Of a stretch of DNA of 49,083 nucleotides, positions 26,348 to 34,604 are shown one piece after another. A program made the position numbers and the translations under genes. The stretch's first letter is position 1. Every line of letters starts with the position of its first letter. A model generated the notes under the pieces. That model saw nothing but the letters and a program-made list of their open reading frames with translations. It had not been told where the DNA came from and made no database searches. The DNA comes from Gammaproteobacteria bacterium (GTDB taxonomy: Bacteria > Pseudomonadota > Gammaproteobacteria > GCA-001735895). The stretch is from positions 1 to 49,083 of the forward strand of contig JAJDOF010000116.1 in assembly GCA_022340305.1 (NCBI GenBank), written 5' to 3'.

Positions 26348-27823
26348 ATGTCCTCAACTAGTGATCTACCATATTCCTTTTGCAAACGTTACGGCGTTAT
26401 TGCGGCCCAGTCGCCGGTTAGCGGCAAGCTGCGGTTAACGCTCAAAAACGGTGCGCCCGCCGATGCGGTAACCGAGGCTCAGCGCGTACTCGGGATGGTC
26501 GACGAGATCGAATTCGAGTCCGATATCGAGTTTAACCGCATGTTGAGCCAGCATTTCGAGAGTAATCGAGAAACCTCGTTTAACGAGGCCGAGAAAATTG
26601 GAGGTGAACTCAATCTCGACGATGTCGCACGCGAACTTTCGGAGCCCGAGGATTTGCTCGAGAGCGACGACGATGCCCCCATCATTCGCCTGATCAACGC
26701 GCTCATCACCGAGGCGATCAAGGAGAACGCGTCGGATATACACGTCGAGCCCTTCGAATCGCGCCTGTCGATCCGTTTCCGTGTCGATGGTGTGTTGCGT
26801 GAGGTGCTGGAGCCGCCGCGTCAGATCGCAAGCTTGCTCACCTCACGCATCAAGGTCATGGCGCAGCTCGATATCGCCGAAAAGCGACTGCCGCAAGACG
26901 GTCGTATTGCGCTCAAGGTCGCCAATCGCCCGGTTGACATTCGCGTATCCACACTGCCTTCGGGTCATGGTGAGCGGGTGGTTATGCGCCTGCTCGACAA
27001 GCAGGCTGGACGTCTCGACCTGAAGCAACTGGGGATGGATGCAGAAGAAGATAAACGCCTCGAGGCGATGATTCAGAAGCCGTACGGCATCGTTCTGGTG
27101 ACCGGTCCTACCGGCTCCGGTAAAACCACGTCCCTCTACGCGATGCTGTCGGTGTTGAACGATACCAAGCGTAATATTCTGACAGTCGAAGATCCGGTCG
27201 AGTACGACCTCGACGGCATTGGCCAAACGCCGGTCAATACCAAGGTCGATATGACTTTCGCCAAGGGTTTGCGCGCGATTCTGCGACAGGATCCGGACGT
27301 GGTGATGGTAGGTGAGATTCGTGATGGAGAGACCGCGCAGATTGCGGTGCAGGCGAGCCTGACAGGGCACCTGGTGTTGTCAACTTTACATACTAACTCG
27401 GCGGTCGGCGCGATTACACGCCTGCAGGACATGGGGGTCGAGCCGTTTCTGCTGTCATCGACGCTACTGGGTGTCATTTCGCAGCGCCTGGTGCGCAAGC
27501 TGTGCCCGCATTGCAAGACGGTCACCCATCTTGGCGTCGAGGAGATCAACGGCATTGCGATCACACCCGAAGATGAAATCTACAAGGCGAATGGCTGCAG
27601 TGAATGTTTGCAGACCGGGTTTCGCGGGCGTACCGGCATATATGAGATCATCGAGGTCGACGAGACACTGGCGTCGATGATCCACGATGGTGCCAGCCAG
27701 CCCAAGCTCGAAAAATATTGCCGTACGCGCAGCAAGAGTTTGCGCGACGATGGAGTCCGCAAGGTGTTGGAGGGCGAAACCACGCTCGATGAAGTATTGC
27801 GGGTGTCGCGCGATGGGGGGTAG
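26348..27823 (+). CDS. gspE: Type II secretion ATPase GspE
   Basis: Cytoplasmic hexameric ATPase that powers pseudopilus assembly. The 491-residue product has the N1/N2 region, Walker A GPTGSGKTTSLYA, the Asp box VEDPVEYDLDGIGQTPVN, Walker B EIRDGETAQIAVQAS with the LSTLHTN motif, and a C-terminal tetracysteine zinc module CPHC...CSEC. ATG 26348 follows a leader with TATAAT at 26314. It starts the second T2SS cluster; gspC and gspD are at 668-3504 and are not adjacent. Confidence 0.97.
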   Translation: MSSTSDLPYSFCKRYGVIAAQSPVSGKLRLTLKNGAPADAVTEAQRVLGMVDEIEFESDIEFNRMLSQHFESNRETSFNEAEKIGGELNLDDVARELSEPEDLLESDDDAPIIRLINALITEAIKENASDIHVEPFESRLSIRFRVDGVLREVLEPPRQIASLLTSRIKVMAQLDIAEKRLPQDGRIALKVANRPVDIRVSTLPSGHGERVVMRLLDKQAGRLDLKQLGMDAEEDKRLEAMIQKPYGIVLVTGPTGSGKTTSLYAMLSVLNDTKRNILTVEDPVEYDLDGIGQTPVNTKVDMTFAKGLRAILRQDPDVVMVGEIRDGETAQIAVQASLTGHLVLSTLHTNSAVGAITRLQDMGVEPFLLSSTLLGVISQRLVRKLCPHCKTVTHLGVEEINGIAITPEDEIYKANGCSECLQTGFRGRTGIYEIIEVDETLASMIHDGASQPKLEKYCRTRSKSLRDDGVRKVLEGETTLDEVLRVSRDGG

Positions 27824-27897
27824 TCATCATCATCCCCATGTGTCGGACCACGGCCCAAACCTGAATCTCTGGTCAATTCACCGCCCGGGGCTCCCAA

Positions 27898-28100
27898 GTC
27901 ATTCCCGCGCAAGCGGGAATCTCCCGGGGCCGCTAAGTCATTCCCGCGCAAGCGGCGGTCCGACCTGTCGGAGTCTTTCAATGGTGGCCCGTTGCAAGAT
28001 CCCCGCTTACGCGGGGATGACGATAAGCCTGCATGGGAATTTCTTCAGAGCGGGGATGACGATAAGCCGGCATGCGAATTCCTCCAGCGCGGGGATGACC
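27898..28100 (+). repeat. REP cluster between gspE and gspF, with 39-nt tandem array
   Basis: Several related elements occur here. A simple palindrome GTCATTCCCGCGCAAGCGGGAAT lies at about 27899-27920. A type B composite with TCCGACCTGTCGGA lies at 27937-27980. An inverted simple copy AGATCCCCGCTTACGCGGGGATGAC lies at 27996-28021. A tandem array with a GCGGGGATGAC core at 28011, 28050 and 28089 gives a period of exactly 39 nt. The cluster fills the 322-nt gap between gspE and gspF. Confidence 0.9.
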
Positions 28101-28145
28101 AGGGGCTCGAGCGAAATCACGGTTGGCCGGGCTGGTTGAGACGAG

Positions 28146-29354
28146 ATGGCGGCGTATGAATACCAGGCGGTTGATGCCAAAGGTAAGACCCAGAAAGGTC
28201 TGATCGAGGCGGATACCGCGCGCCAGGCGCGCCAGCAACTGCGCGGTATGAACCTGATGCCGCTGGAAGTCGGTGTTGTCAGCTCGCGCGAATCGGATAC
28301 CGGTAAGCGTCGCAGCCGCGATAAACTGAACGTACAGACCCTGTCGCTGATCACCCGACAACTGGCGACGCTGATCAGTGCCGGGCAACCAATCGAGTCG
28401 GCTTACCACGCGGTTTCGCGTCAAACCCCCAAACCTGCCGCCAAGCGCGTGTTGCTCGCGGTGCGTGCTCGCGTACTGGAAGGTTACGCACTCTCCGATG
28501 CGTTGCGCGACTATCCACGTATTTTCGATTCGATGTATTGTGCATCAGTGCATGCCGGCGAACAGTCGGGATTACTTGATATCGTCATGGAGCGACTCGC
28601 CGACCACATGGAAGCGCGGCAGGATCTGCAGCGTCGCACCGGCCAGGCACTGATTTACCCGATACTGCTAAGCGTGGTGGCTTTTGGCCTGGTCTCGGCT
28701 TTGCTGACCTTCGTGGTCCCCAAAATCGTGCAGGTATTCGAAGGCTTCGATCAGGAACTGCCAATGGTTACGACCTGGCTGATCGCAATATCCGATTTCT
28801 TCAAGAATTACGGCCTGGCGCTGATTATCTCGGTTATTGTCCTGGCTCTCGTCTATGCGCAACTCCTCAAACTGCCCGGGTTCCGCTTGCTGCGCGATCG
28901 GATTTACCTGCGATTACCCCTGATCTCCTACCTCGTACGCCTGTCCAATACGGCACGTTTCACGCGCACCATGAGCATCCTGGTGTCAAGTGGTGTTACT
29001 GCCCTTGATTCGATGCATATCTCGACCGAGGTTATCAATAATCAACCGATCAAAGCCGCGGTGCAAAAGGCCGCCAGCCGAGTTCGCGAAGGCGAGCATA
29101 TTTCGGTCTCGCTCGATAATACCGGCTATTTCAGCCCGCTGGTGGTGCAGCTGGTGCAAAATGGGGAGGCCAGTGGCAAGCTCGGCGATATGATGGAACG
29201 CTCGGCGCGGGCCGAGGAAAACGAATTTGCGGGTGTCACTGCCTTGTTCATCGGTCTTTTCGAGCCGGCGATGATCCTGCTGATGGGCATGGTCGTGCTG
29301 TTTATCGTGGTCGCGATCCTGATCCCGATATTCGATATGAACGAATTGGTGTAG
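28146..29354 (+). CDS. gspF: Type II secretion inner-membrane platform protein GspF
   Basis: Polytopic platform protein that couples the ATPase to pseudopilin insertion. The 402-residue product opens MAAYEYQAVDAKGKTQKG and has two cytoplasmic repeats each with a T2SS F-domain. Examples are LITRQLATLISAGQPIESA and the second RFTRTMSILVSSGVTALDSM. Membrane helices lie at about 170-195, 220-240 and 375-398. It lies downstream of the REP cluster; the rhombosortase GTG starts 2 nt after its stop. Confidence 0.96.
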   Translation: MAAYEYQAVDAKGKTQKGLIEADTARQARQQLRGMNLMPLEVGVVSSRESDTGKRRSRDKLNVQTLSLITRQLATLISAGQPIESAYHAVSRQTPKPAAKRVLLAVRARVLEGYALSDALRDYPRIFDSMYCASVHAGEQSGLLDIVMERLADHMEARQDLQRRTGQALIYPILLSVVAFGLVSALLTFVVPKIVQVFEGFDQELPMVTTWLIAISDFFKNYGLALIISVIVLALVYAQLLKLPGFRLLRDRIYLRLPLISYLVRLSNTARFTRTMSILVSSGVTALDSMHISTEVINNQPIKAAVQKAASRVREGEHISVSLDNTGYFSPLVVQLVQNGEASGKLGDMMERSARAEENEFAGVTALFIGLFEPAMILLMGMVVLFIVVAILIPIFDMNELV

Positions 29355-29356
29355 CC

Positions 29357-29953
29357 GTGGAGCATCGCTTTCTGCATTCTCCGGACTGGCGTTTTGTCGC
29401 CATGATGATACCGTTAATGACTTTGTTACAGGCAGTCGGGCCCGAGCATTTTCGCTACCAGCAGAACCTGGTCGCGCAAGGGCAGTGGTGGCGCATTATC
29501 AGTGCCCACTGGGTGCACGTCGGCTGGCTGCATCTGCTGTTGAATGGGCTTGGCCTGGTGATCTGTGTGAGTCTTACCAGCCCCGGATGGCCTCCCGCTC
29601 GCTGGTTGCTGTGTTGCGTCATCATGGCCGTCGGTATCTCGCTATTGCTTACCCTTTATAACCCGGAAGTCGTCGATTATGCGGGGCTTTCCGGGGTTCT
29701 GTTCGGACTCTATATGCTGACGGCGCTGGATTTGTACTCACGCGACCGCCTGATAGCAGTGTTGATTATCGCGGCCATCGTGACCAAGGTCGCGATGGAG
29801 CAGTTCAATTTTTATGACTTTAACAGTGGCGAACTCATTGGCGCCCGCGTTATCGTCGACGCCCACCTCTACGGCCTGTTGATGGCGATTGCAATTGCGC
29901 TCGCATGGGCTACGTATACAATGAACCAATGCCAAACCAGACAATCTGACTAA
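29357..29953 (+). CDS. Rhombosortase (rhomboid-family GlyGly-CTERM processing protease)
   Basis: A six-helix rhomboid-like intramembrane serine protease of 198 residues. The catalytic Ser is in GLSGVLFGLY and the catalytic His in DAHLYGLL. WWRIISAHWVHVGWLHLLLNGLGL matches the N-terminal rhomboid signature with the conserved His and Asn. Rhombosortases cut the C-terminal GlyGly-CTERM tail of T2SS substrates. The unusual feature is position: it is inserted, co-directionally, between gspF and gspG, 2 nt from gspF and 1 nt from gspG. Start GTG 29357. No GlyGly-CTERM protein is encoded in the window. Confidence 0.88.
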   Translation: MEHRFLHSPDWRFVAMMIPLMTLLQAVGPEHFRYQQNLVAQGQWWRIISAHWVHVGWLHLLLNGLGLVICVSLTSPGWPPARWLLCCVIMAVGISLLLTLYNPEVVDYAGLSGVLFGLYMLTALDLYSRDRLIAVLIIAAIVTKVAMEQFNFYDFNSGELIGARVIVDAHLYGLLMAIAIALAWATYTMNQCQTRQSD

Positions 29954-29954
29954 C

Positions 29955-30389
29955 ATGAATAAAGTACGTACAAACAAGGGATTTACCCTCCTCGAAATTA
30001 TCGTCGTGGTGGCCATCATTGCGATTCTCGCTGCTTATATCGCGCCCAAGGTTGCCGGGCGCGTCGACGATGCGCGCATCAGCAAGGCGAAGAGCGATAT
30101 CCGTGTGCTGGAATCGTCGCTCGAGCTCTACAAGTTGGATAATTTCGTCTATCCGTCCGCTGACCAGGGGCTCGATGCGCTGGTCAACAAGCCCGCGGGT
30201 GAAAATGCTCGCAACTGGCGCGAAGGCGGCTATATCAAGAAACTTACCAAGGACCCCTGGGGTAATGAATACCGTTACCTCTATCCGGGTTCCAATGGCG
30301 AATTCGACATCTTTTCGCTAGGGGCAGATGCCGCGGTCGGAGGAGAAGGTGAAGCTGCCGATATCGGTAACTGGAATCTCGATTCGTAA
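29955..30389 (+). CDS. gspG: Type II secretion major pseudopilin GspG
   Basis: Major subunit of the T2SS pseudopilus. The 144-residue prepilin has a 9-residue leader ending KG and the processing motif GFTLLEIIVVVAII with the hydrophobic helix. YPSADQGLDALVNKP, DPWGNEYRYLYPG and FSLGADAAVGGEGEAADIGNW complete the calcium-binding C-terminal half of GspG. It lies one base after the rhombosortase stop codon. The prepilin peptidase (GspO/PilD) that cleaves the leader is not in the window. Confidence 0.97.
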   Translation: MNKVRTNKGFTLLEIIVVVAIIAILAAYIAPKVAGRVDDARISKAKSDIRVLESSLELYKLDNFVYPSADQGLDALVNKPAGENARNWREGGYIKKLTKDPWGNEYRYLYPGSNGEFDIFSLGADAAVGGEGEAADIGNWNLDS

Positions 30390-30921
30390 GCGCGTATTGC
30401 AACCCGGCAGTTGTTCAGGAAGGGACCGGCAGCGGGGGTTCACGCTCTGGGAATTGCTGATCGTGGTGGCGATCGTCGCCATCACCCTGTCCATGATGCA
30501 ATTTTCGATGGGCCTTGGCGATGAACATCGTGAGTTGAATCGTGTCGGCAAGGACCTCGGCAAATTGTTCCGCCTGTTGAACCAGGAAGCGGTGTTCGAG
30601 GGCCGCAATTATGCGATCTCGGTACAGGAAAATGGATTTATCGTGCTCGAATTCGACGGCTCTGCATGGGCGCCTGCCGGCGAATCCTTTTTTACCCGAT
30701 TCAAAATGGCCGAATCGCAAAGATCCGAGCTGATCATTGAGGACAGGGTCATCGATATCTCCAAAAAAAACGAGCCAGAGCCACACATCCTGATTCTTTC
30801 CAGCGGTGAAATGACGCCTTTCGAGTGGCACATCCGTGACGACTACTCGCATTCCGGCATCGTGTTGCAGGGCGACATGCTCGGCGGTGTGCTAATGACC
30901 GGGCCGGAGCCGCTGGGATGA
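30349..30921 (+). CDS. gspH: Type II secretion minor pseudopilin GspH
   Basis: Minor pseudopilin, with the processing site QRGFTLWELLIVVAIVAITLS. The start is uncertain. GTG 30349, preceded by GGAGG at 30339-30343, gives a 29-residue leader and overlaps the gspG 3' end. The in-frame ATG 30328 is longer still, and TTG 30397, after the gspG stop, would give a typical short leader but lacks a ribosome binding site. The globular half contains QEAVFEGRNYAISVQENGF. Ends by ATGA overlap with gspI. Confidence 0.85.
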   Translation: MKLPISVTGISIRKRVLQPGSCSGRDRQRGFTLWELLIVVAIVAITLSMMQFSMGLGDEHRELNRVGKDLGKLFRLLNQEAVFEGRNYAISVQENGFIVLEFDGSAWAPAGESFFTRFKMAESQRSELIIEDRVIDISKKNEPEPHILILSSGEMTPFEWHIRDDYSHSGIVLQGDMLGGVLMTGPEPLG

Positions 30922-31325
30922 GCTCGCATTTATCCCCCTTCTGTCCGCGGGTTGTCGGCAACATCAGGCGCAACTGTGGATTTACCCTGCTCGAGGTCAT
31001 GATCGCATTGTTGGTGATCACCCTTGGTATGGGGGCGGTAATCGTCACCACCGGAGAATCAGGCTGGAAATCGTCGCATCTGCGCGAATCCACCATCGCC
31101 AGCTGGGTCGCCTACAACGAGATTGCCCTGTTCCGCGCCAAGCGCACCTGGAGTGGAGCCAACAGCCGTTCAGGCGAAGCCGAGATGGCGAACGCGCAAT
31201 GGAACTGGCAAATGAAGATTTCGGCGACTGATGATCCGTCAATTCGCCGGGTCGACGTTGAAGTGTTCATCAAGGGTGAAACCGCGGTTAAATCGCGCGT
31301 TACCGGGTTTATTGCGCGCTTATGA
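30918..31325 (+). CDS. gspI: Type II secretion minor pseudopilin GspI
   Basis: Minor pseudopilin of the tip complex with GspJ and GspK. The 135-residue product has a prepilin site GFTLLEVMIALLVITLGMGA (leader 20 residues) and the family core SWVAYNEIALFR, WNWQMKISATDDPSIRRVDVEV. ATG 30918 overlaps the gspH stop, and its own TGA overlaps ATG 31322 of gspJ, indicating translational coupling. Confidence 0.93.
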   Translation: MSSHLSPFCPRVVGNIRRNCGFTLLEVMIALLVITLGMGAVIVTTGESGWKSSHLRESTIASWVAYNEIALFRAKRTWSGANSRSGEAEMANAQWNWQMKISATDDPSIRRVDVEVFIKGETAVKSRVTGFIARL

Positions 31326-32053
31326 ATGGGGGCTCGACTGGTTACTGTGGTTATCCCCGATGCGTCGGAACGCGCGCAGGCAGGGAGGTTGTAGCGCGTC
31401 ACGATTCCAGGGTCCACGCTTGCACGGGGATGAGCATGAGCATCGCGGGGATGACTTTGCAGCGTGGCAGCCGCGGATTCACGCTGTTCGAGATGCTGAT
31501 TGCGGTATCGATCTTCGCGATTATCGGGGTGGTTGCGTTCGGCGGACTCGGGCAGATGACTCGCACCGGGCAGGCCGTCGCCGATGCCAACAATCGCCTG
31601 TCTGCGTTGCAGTTTGCGGTGGTTTATTTCAGTCGTGACTGGACCCAGGTTTCGCCGCGCAAGATTCGCGATCAGTACGGCGACGAACAATCCAATATCA
31701 TACTCGAGGAAGGCATCATCACCTTCACTCGCAGTGGCTGGAGTAACCTGCTCGGCCATAAACGCAGCAACTTGCAGCGCGTGCAATACCTGGTTGTCGA
31801 TAAACAGTTGGTGCGACGGCACTGGCGCTCGCTCGATCAGGGGATTGGCGAGTTGCCGCTGCAGGTGGTATTGCTGGATGACGTGGAATCCATGGAAGTA
31901 GAATTTCTGGATGCCCTCGAAAAACCGATTCGCATCTGGCCGGTCGAATCCGCGCTCGAGGCTGGCAATCCGATAGTCCTGGTGTTTCGCCTGGATTTGT
32001 CCGATATCGGTGAAATCACGCGCGTACTGGAGTTTCCGAGCAGTGTCCTCTAG
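31322..32053 (+). CDS. gspJ: Type II secretion minor pseudopilin GspJ with REP-derived leader
   Basis: Minor pseudopilin of the tip complex. The processing site is RGFTLFEMLIAVSIFAIIGV at about residue 52, so the frame from ATG 31322 (ATGA overlap with gspI) has an atypically long 52-residue leader. The part from about residue 27 to 43 is encoded by REP-like DNA (31401-31455). Internal ATGs at 31430, 31436 and 31451 would give leaders of 16, 14 and 9 residues; the last (MTLQRGSRG) looks ancestral. The globular part has the J-type FSRDWTQVSPRKIRDQYG and VEFLDALEKPIRIWPVE. Confidence 0.88.
   Translation: MNGGSTGYCGYPRCVGTRAGREVVARHDSRVHACTGMSMSIAGMTLQRGSRGFTLFEMLIAVSIFAIIGVVAFGGLGQMTRTGQAVADANNRLSALQFAVVYFSRDWTQVSPRKIRDQYGDEQSNIILEEGIITFTRSGWSNLLGHKRSNLQRVQYLVVDKQLVRRHWRSLDQGIGELPLQVVLLDDVESMEVEFLDALEKPIRIWPVESALEAGNPIVLVFRLDLSDIGEITRVLEFPSSVL
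31401..31455 (+). repeat. REP-like sequence in the gspJ 5' coding region, 21-nt repeat
   Basis: The core GGGGATGA occurs at 31426 and 31447, a 21-nt period, in the sequence ACGCTTGCACGGGGATGAGC then ATGAGCATCGCGGGGATGAC. This is the right half of the REP family. It lies in frame upstream of the GspJ processing site and supplies two of the possible start codons. Confidence 0.75.
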
Positions 32054-32930
32054 CCTGCGACATCAGGGTGGTCTGGTGCTGTTGATGGCGATGTTGATCG
32101 TAGTCATCGCGACCACGGTTGCCGTCAGTATCGTGCACGAGGAAAAATTCACCATTCGTAAAAGTGGGCACATTCAAAGCATGGATCGTGCATCGCTATA
32201 CGCGGTTGGGCTCGAGGACTGGGCGCAGGTTTTCCTCAGGAAAGACCGCGAGGATTCGCAAATTGACAGTCTCGATGAAGACTGGGCGATCGCTATTCCG
32301 GGATTGCCGATCGAAGGCGGTTATCTTGCCGGATACCTGGAAGACGAACAGGCAAAGATCAACCTGAATTCAATCGTTATATCGGAAATCGCGCTAAACA
32401 GGTTTCGGCGCTTATGCGATAATCTCGAGGTTGACAATCAGTTCATCCCGGCGCTGTTGGACTGGATCGATCAGGATTTCGATATTCGCTATCCCGACGG
32501 TATGGAAGAGAACTATGAGAATTATCGGGTTGCTAATCGTGAAATGGTCGACATAAGTGAATTGTTACTTGTGCATAATGTTACTGTGGAAATTTACCAA
32601 AAATTGCAACCTCATATTACGGCCTTGCCGGGAACGTCTACACTTAATGTCAACACTTTGTCCGAAGCGGTATTTATGAGTCTTGGTCCCGATCTTGATG
32701 TGACTGAATATATGAAACAGCGCGAAGAGGAAGCCTTTGCAAGTGTCGAGGCATTTATCGAGCGTATGCAAATTCCCGTGGAGATCGAGGGGCTGTCGGT
32801 CGATACGCGTTATTTCCGGGCCCACGGGCAAGTTGTGCAGGGTGAACTGTCCTTTAACCTCGCATCGCTGATCTACCGTGACGAAGCAGGCAAGACCCAC
32901 GTGATTAGTCGTACCCTGGGGCTGTTGTGA
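32043..32930 (+). CDS. gspK: Type II secretion minor pseudopilin GspK
   Basis: The largest minor pseudopilin, capping the pseudopilus tip. GTG 32043 is chosen: GGAG at 32029-32032, overlap with the gspJ stop, and a leader ending QGG before LVLLMAMLIVVIATTVAVSI. GTG 32010 would add 11 residues. The 295-residue product contains YLEDEQAKINLNSI, WIDQDFDIRYPDGMEE (the GspK D-domain) and LGPDLDVTEYMKQREEEAF. The final TGA overlaps ATG 32930 of gspL. Confidence 0.93.
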   Translation: MSSSLRHQGGLVLLMAMLIVVIATTVAVSIVHEEKFTIRKSGHIQSMDRASLYAVGLEDWAQVFLRKDREDSQIDSLDEDWAIAIPGLPIEGGYLAGYLEDEQAKINLNSIVISEIALNRFRRLCDNLEVDNQFIPALLDWIDQDFDIRYPDGMEENYENYRVANREMVDISELLLVHNVTVEIYQKLQPHITALPGTSTLNVNTLSEAVFMSLGPDLDVTEYMKQREEEAFASVEAFIERMQIPVEIEGLSVDTRYFRAHGQVVQGELSFNLASLIYRDEAGKTHVISRTLGLL

Positions 32931-34126
32931 TGGCACGCCTGCTGATCCAGTTTTTTACCGATGAACTAGCCGAGTTTCGCTGGGCGGTTATCGACGAGGC
33001 CCAGCAGACTGCTGATATCAACTGGCAGCTGGCTGGCGACAACGAACTCGCAACGGTTGCGGCCCAGAATCCGCATCCGGTGATCCTGATTATTCCGCAG
33101 CAATGCGTATACATGACTCATATCGTGTTACCGCAAAGAGCAGGGCGGCAACTGCTTTCAGCCATTGAATACCAGATCGAAGAGCAACTCGCCCAGGACG
33201 TGGAATCACAGCATTGTGCCCTCGGCGACGTCAACGCCAATCCGATTTCGATCGCGGTGGTCGAGCGTACCATCATGATGCGTTGCATGGCACTGGCCCA
33301 CGCACACGGCTTACGCCTGATTAACATCTACCCCGAGCTATTTCTTTGCCCGTGGTCCGGTAGTGGCGTAGCGCTGATGCTGGGCCATGATGGTTACCTG
33401 CTGCGGTATGGCGATTACCGGGGACTCAAATGCAGTGAGCAAACCCTGGCGGCCATGCTCGAGATGATCGGCCGAGATGTTGAGTTCGACAGCATTGATT
33501 GTTATCTAGCCGAGTCCGAGGCTTTGCCACAACTGGATGGTCTCGAGCTGGAGCACAAAGCGCTGTCGGCGGTGCGCCCGGGCTTTCTCGGTGCGCCGGT
33601 CATTGATTTACAGCAACGCGATTACCAGTTGTCGTCCCCCTGGCGGGGGTTGGCGAAGACATGGAAATGGGCTGCCCTGTTGCTTGCCTCCCTGCTGCTC
33701 GTGGGGGCCTATAACAAGGCAGTCGCGCTGCACGGCATGGAACAGGATCTGGCAGCGATCAAGCAGCAGCAATATGAATTATTGAAGCCACATCTCGGCG
33801 CAGACATGGGCCCGAATGACAATTTGAAGAAAGTCCTGATCGATCGGCTCAAGCAATTGCAGTCCAATCAGAACGAGCAGGAATTTCTGCAATTGTTGCT
33901 CGAGTTTACCCGCGCTCGCGAGCAGTTTCCGGAAGTGAACATCACCCGTATTGGCTACCAGGGAAAGGAACTTATTTTCGATATCAGCAGCACGCAGTTG
34001 AATAAGATCGAAACACTGCTGGAAGTGGTACAGAAGCAGGGCGTCGATGCAAACCTCGTCAGCCTCAATATCAAGCCGGAGCTCAGCTCCGGACGCCTGG
34101 TGATGCGTGGAGGCGACGATGTCTGA
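32930..34126 (+). CDS. gspL: Type II secretion platform protein GspL
   Basis: Links GspE to GspM: an actin-like cytoplasmic domain (residues 1-235; HIVLPQRAGRQLLSAIEYQIEEQL), one membrane helix (WKWAALLLASLLLVGAYN, about 245-262) and a periplasmic ferredoxin-like domain near the end (INITRIGYQGKELIFDISST). In 398 residues. The ATG 32930 overlaps the gspK TGA (TGATG). Confidence 0.92.
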   Translation: MARLLIQFFTDELAEFRWAVIDEAQQTADINWQLAGDNELATVAAQNPHPVILIIPQQCVYMTHIVLPQRAGRQLLSAIEYQIEEQLAQDVESQHCALGDVNANPISIAVVERTIMMRCMALAHAHGLRLINIYPELFLCPWSGSGVALMLGHDGYLLRYGDYRGLKCSEQTLAAMLEMIGRDVEFDSIDCYLAESEALPQLDGLELEHKALSAVRPGFLGAPVIDLQQRDYQLSSPWRGLAKTWKWAALLLASLLLVGAYNKAVALHGMEQDLAAIKQQQYELLKPHLGADMGPNDNLKKVLIDRLKQLQSNQNEQEFLQLLLEFTRAREQFPEVNITRIGYQGKELIFDISSTQLNKIETLLEVVQKQGVDANLVSLNIKPELSSGRLVMRGGDDV

Positions 34127-34604
34127 TTGGCTTGCACGTTATTCGCTGCGCGAAAAGATGATTGTGTTTGTGGCACTGCTGGTAATGGTGGTTCTCGGTG
34201 TGCATTCGCTGGTGATTGAGCCTTACCAGTTGCGCGTCGCCGAATTGCAAAGTGAATTGCAACAACAGCGTGCCGATCTCGACTGGATGAAATCCGCAGT
34301 GGCCGGTCTACCCGCCGCCGCAGCCTCATCCAGCCCCGCAGAAATCGACGGAACACTGGCTAGTTTTGTCGATCAGGTGGTGCGTCGCCAGAGGCTCAGC
34401 GGACAATTGACGCAGATGTCGCCGGTAGGAAGTGATGAAATTCGCATGCGTTACAGCGCGGTCGATTTCAATCGGTTGATCAGTTTTATCGCGCAGGTGA
34501 ATGCCAGTGGTCTCGACGTCAAGGATATCCGTATTTCGCCTGGCGATAATCCCGGTATCGTCGATAGCAATGTCGTACTCGTGCGCCGCCAAATGAACAA
34601 CTAG
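34119..34604 (+). CDS. gspM: Type II secretion platform protein GspM
   Basis: Binds GspL; one N-terminal helix (MIVFVALLVMVVLGVHSLVI) after a short cytoplasmic part (SDWLARYSLREK), then a coiled-coil and a ferredoxin-like periplasmic domain (ASGLDVKDIRISPGDNPGIVDSNVVLV). 161 residues from ATG 34119, which has GGAGG at 34109-34113; overlaps the gspL stop. Confidence 0.92.
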   Translation: MSDWLARYSLREKMIVFVALLVMVVLGVHSLVIEPYQLRVAELQSELQQQRADLDWMKSAVAGLPAAAASSSPAEIDGTLASFVDQVVRRQRLSGQLTQMSPVGSDEIRMRYSAVDFNRLISFIAQVNASGLDVKDIRISPGDNPGIVDSNVVLVRRQMNN

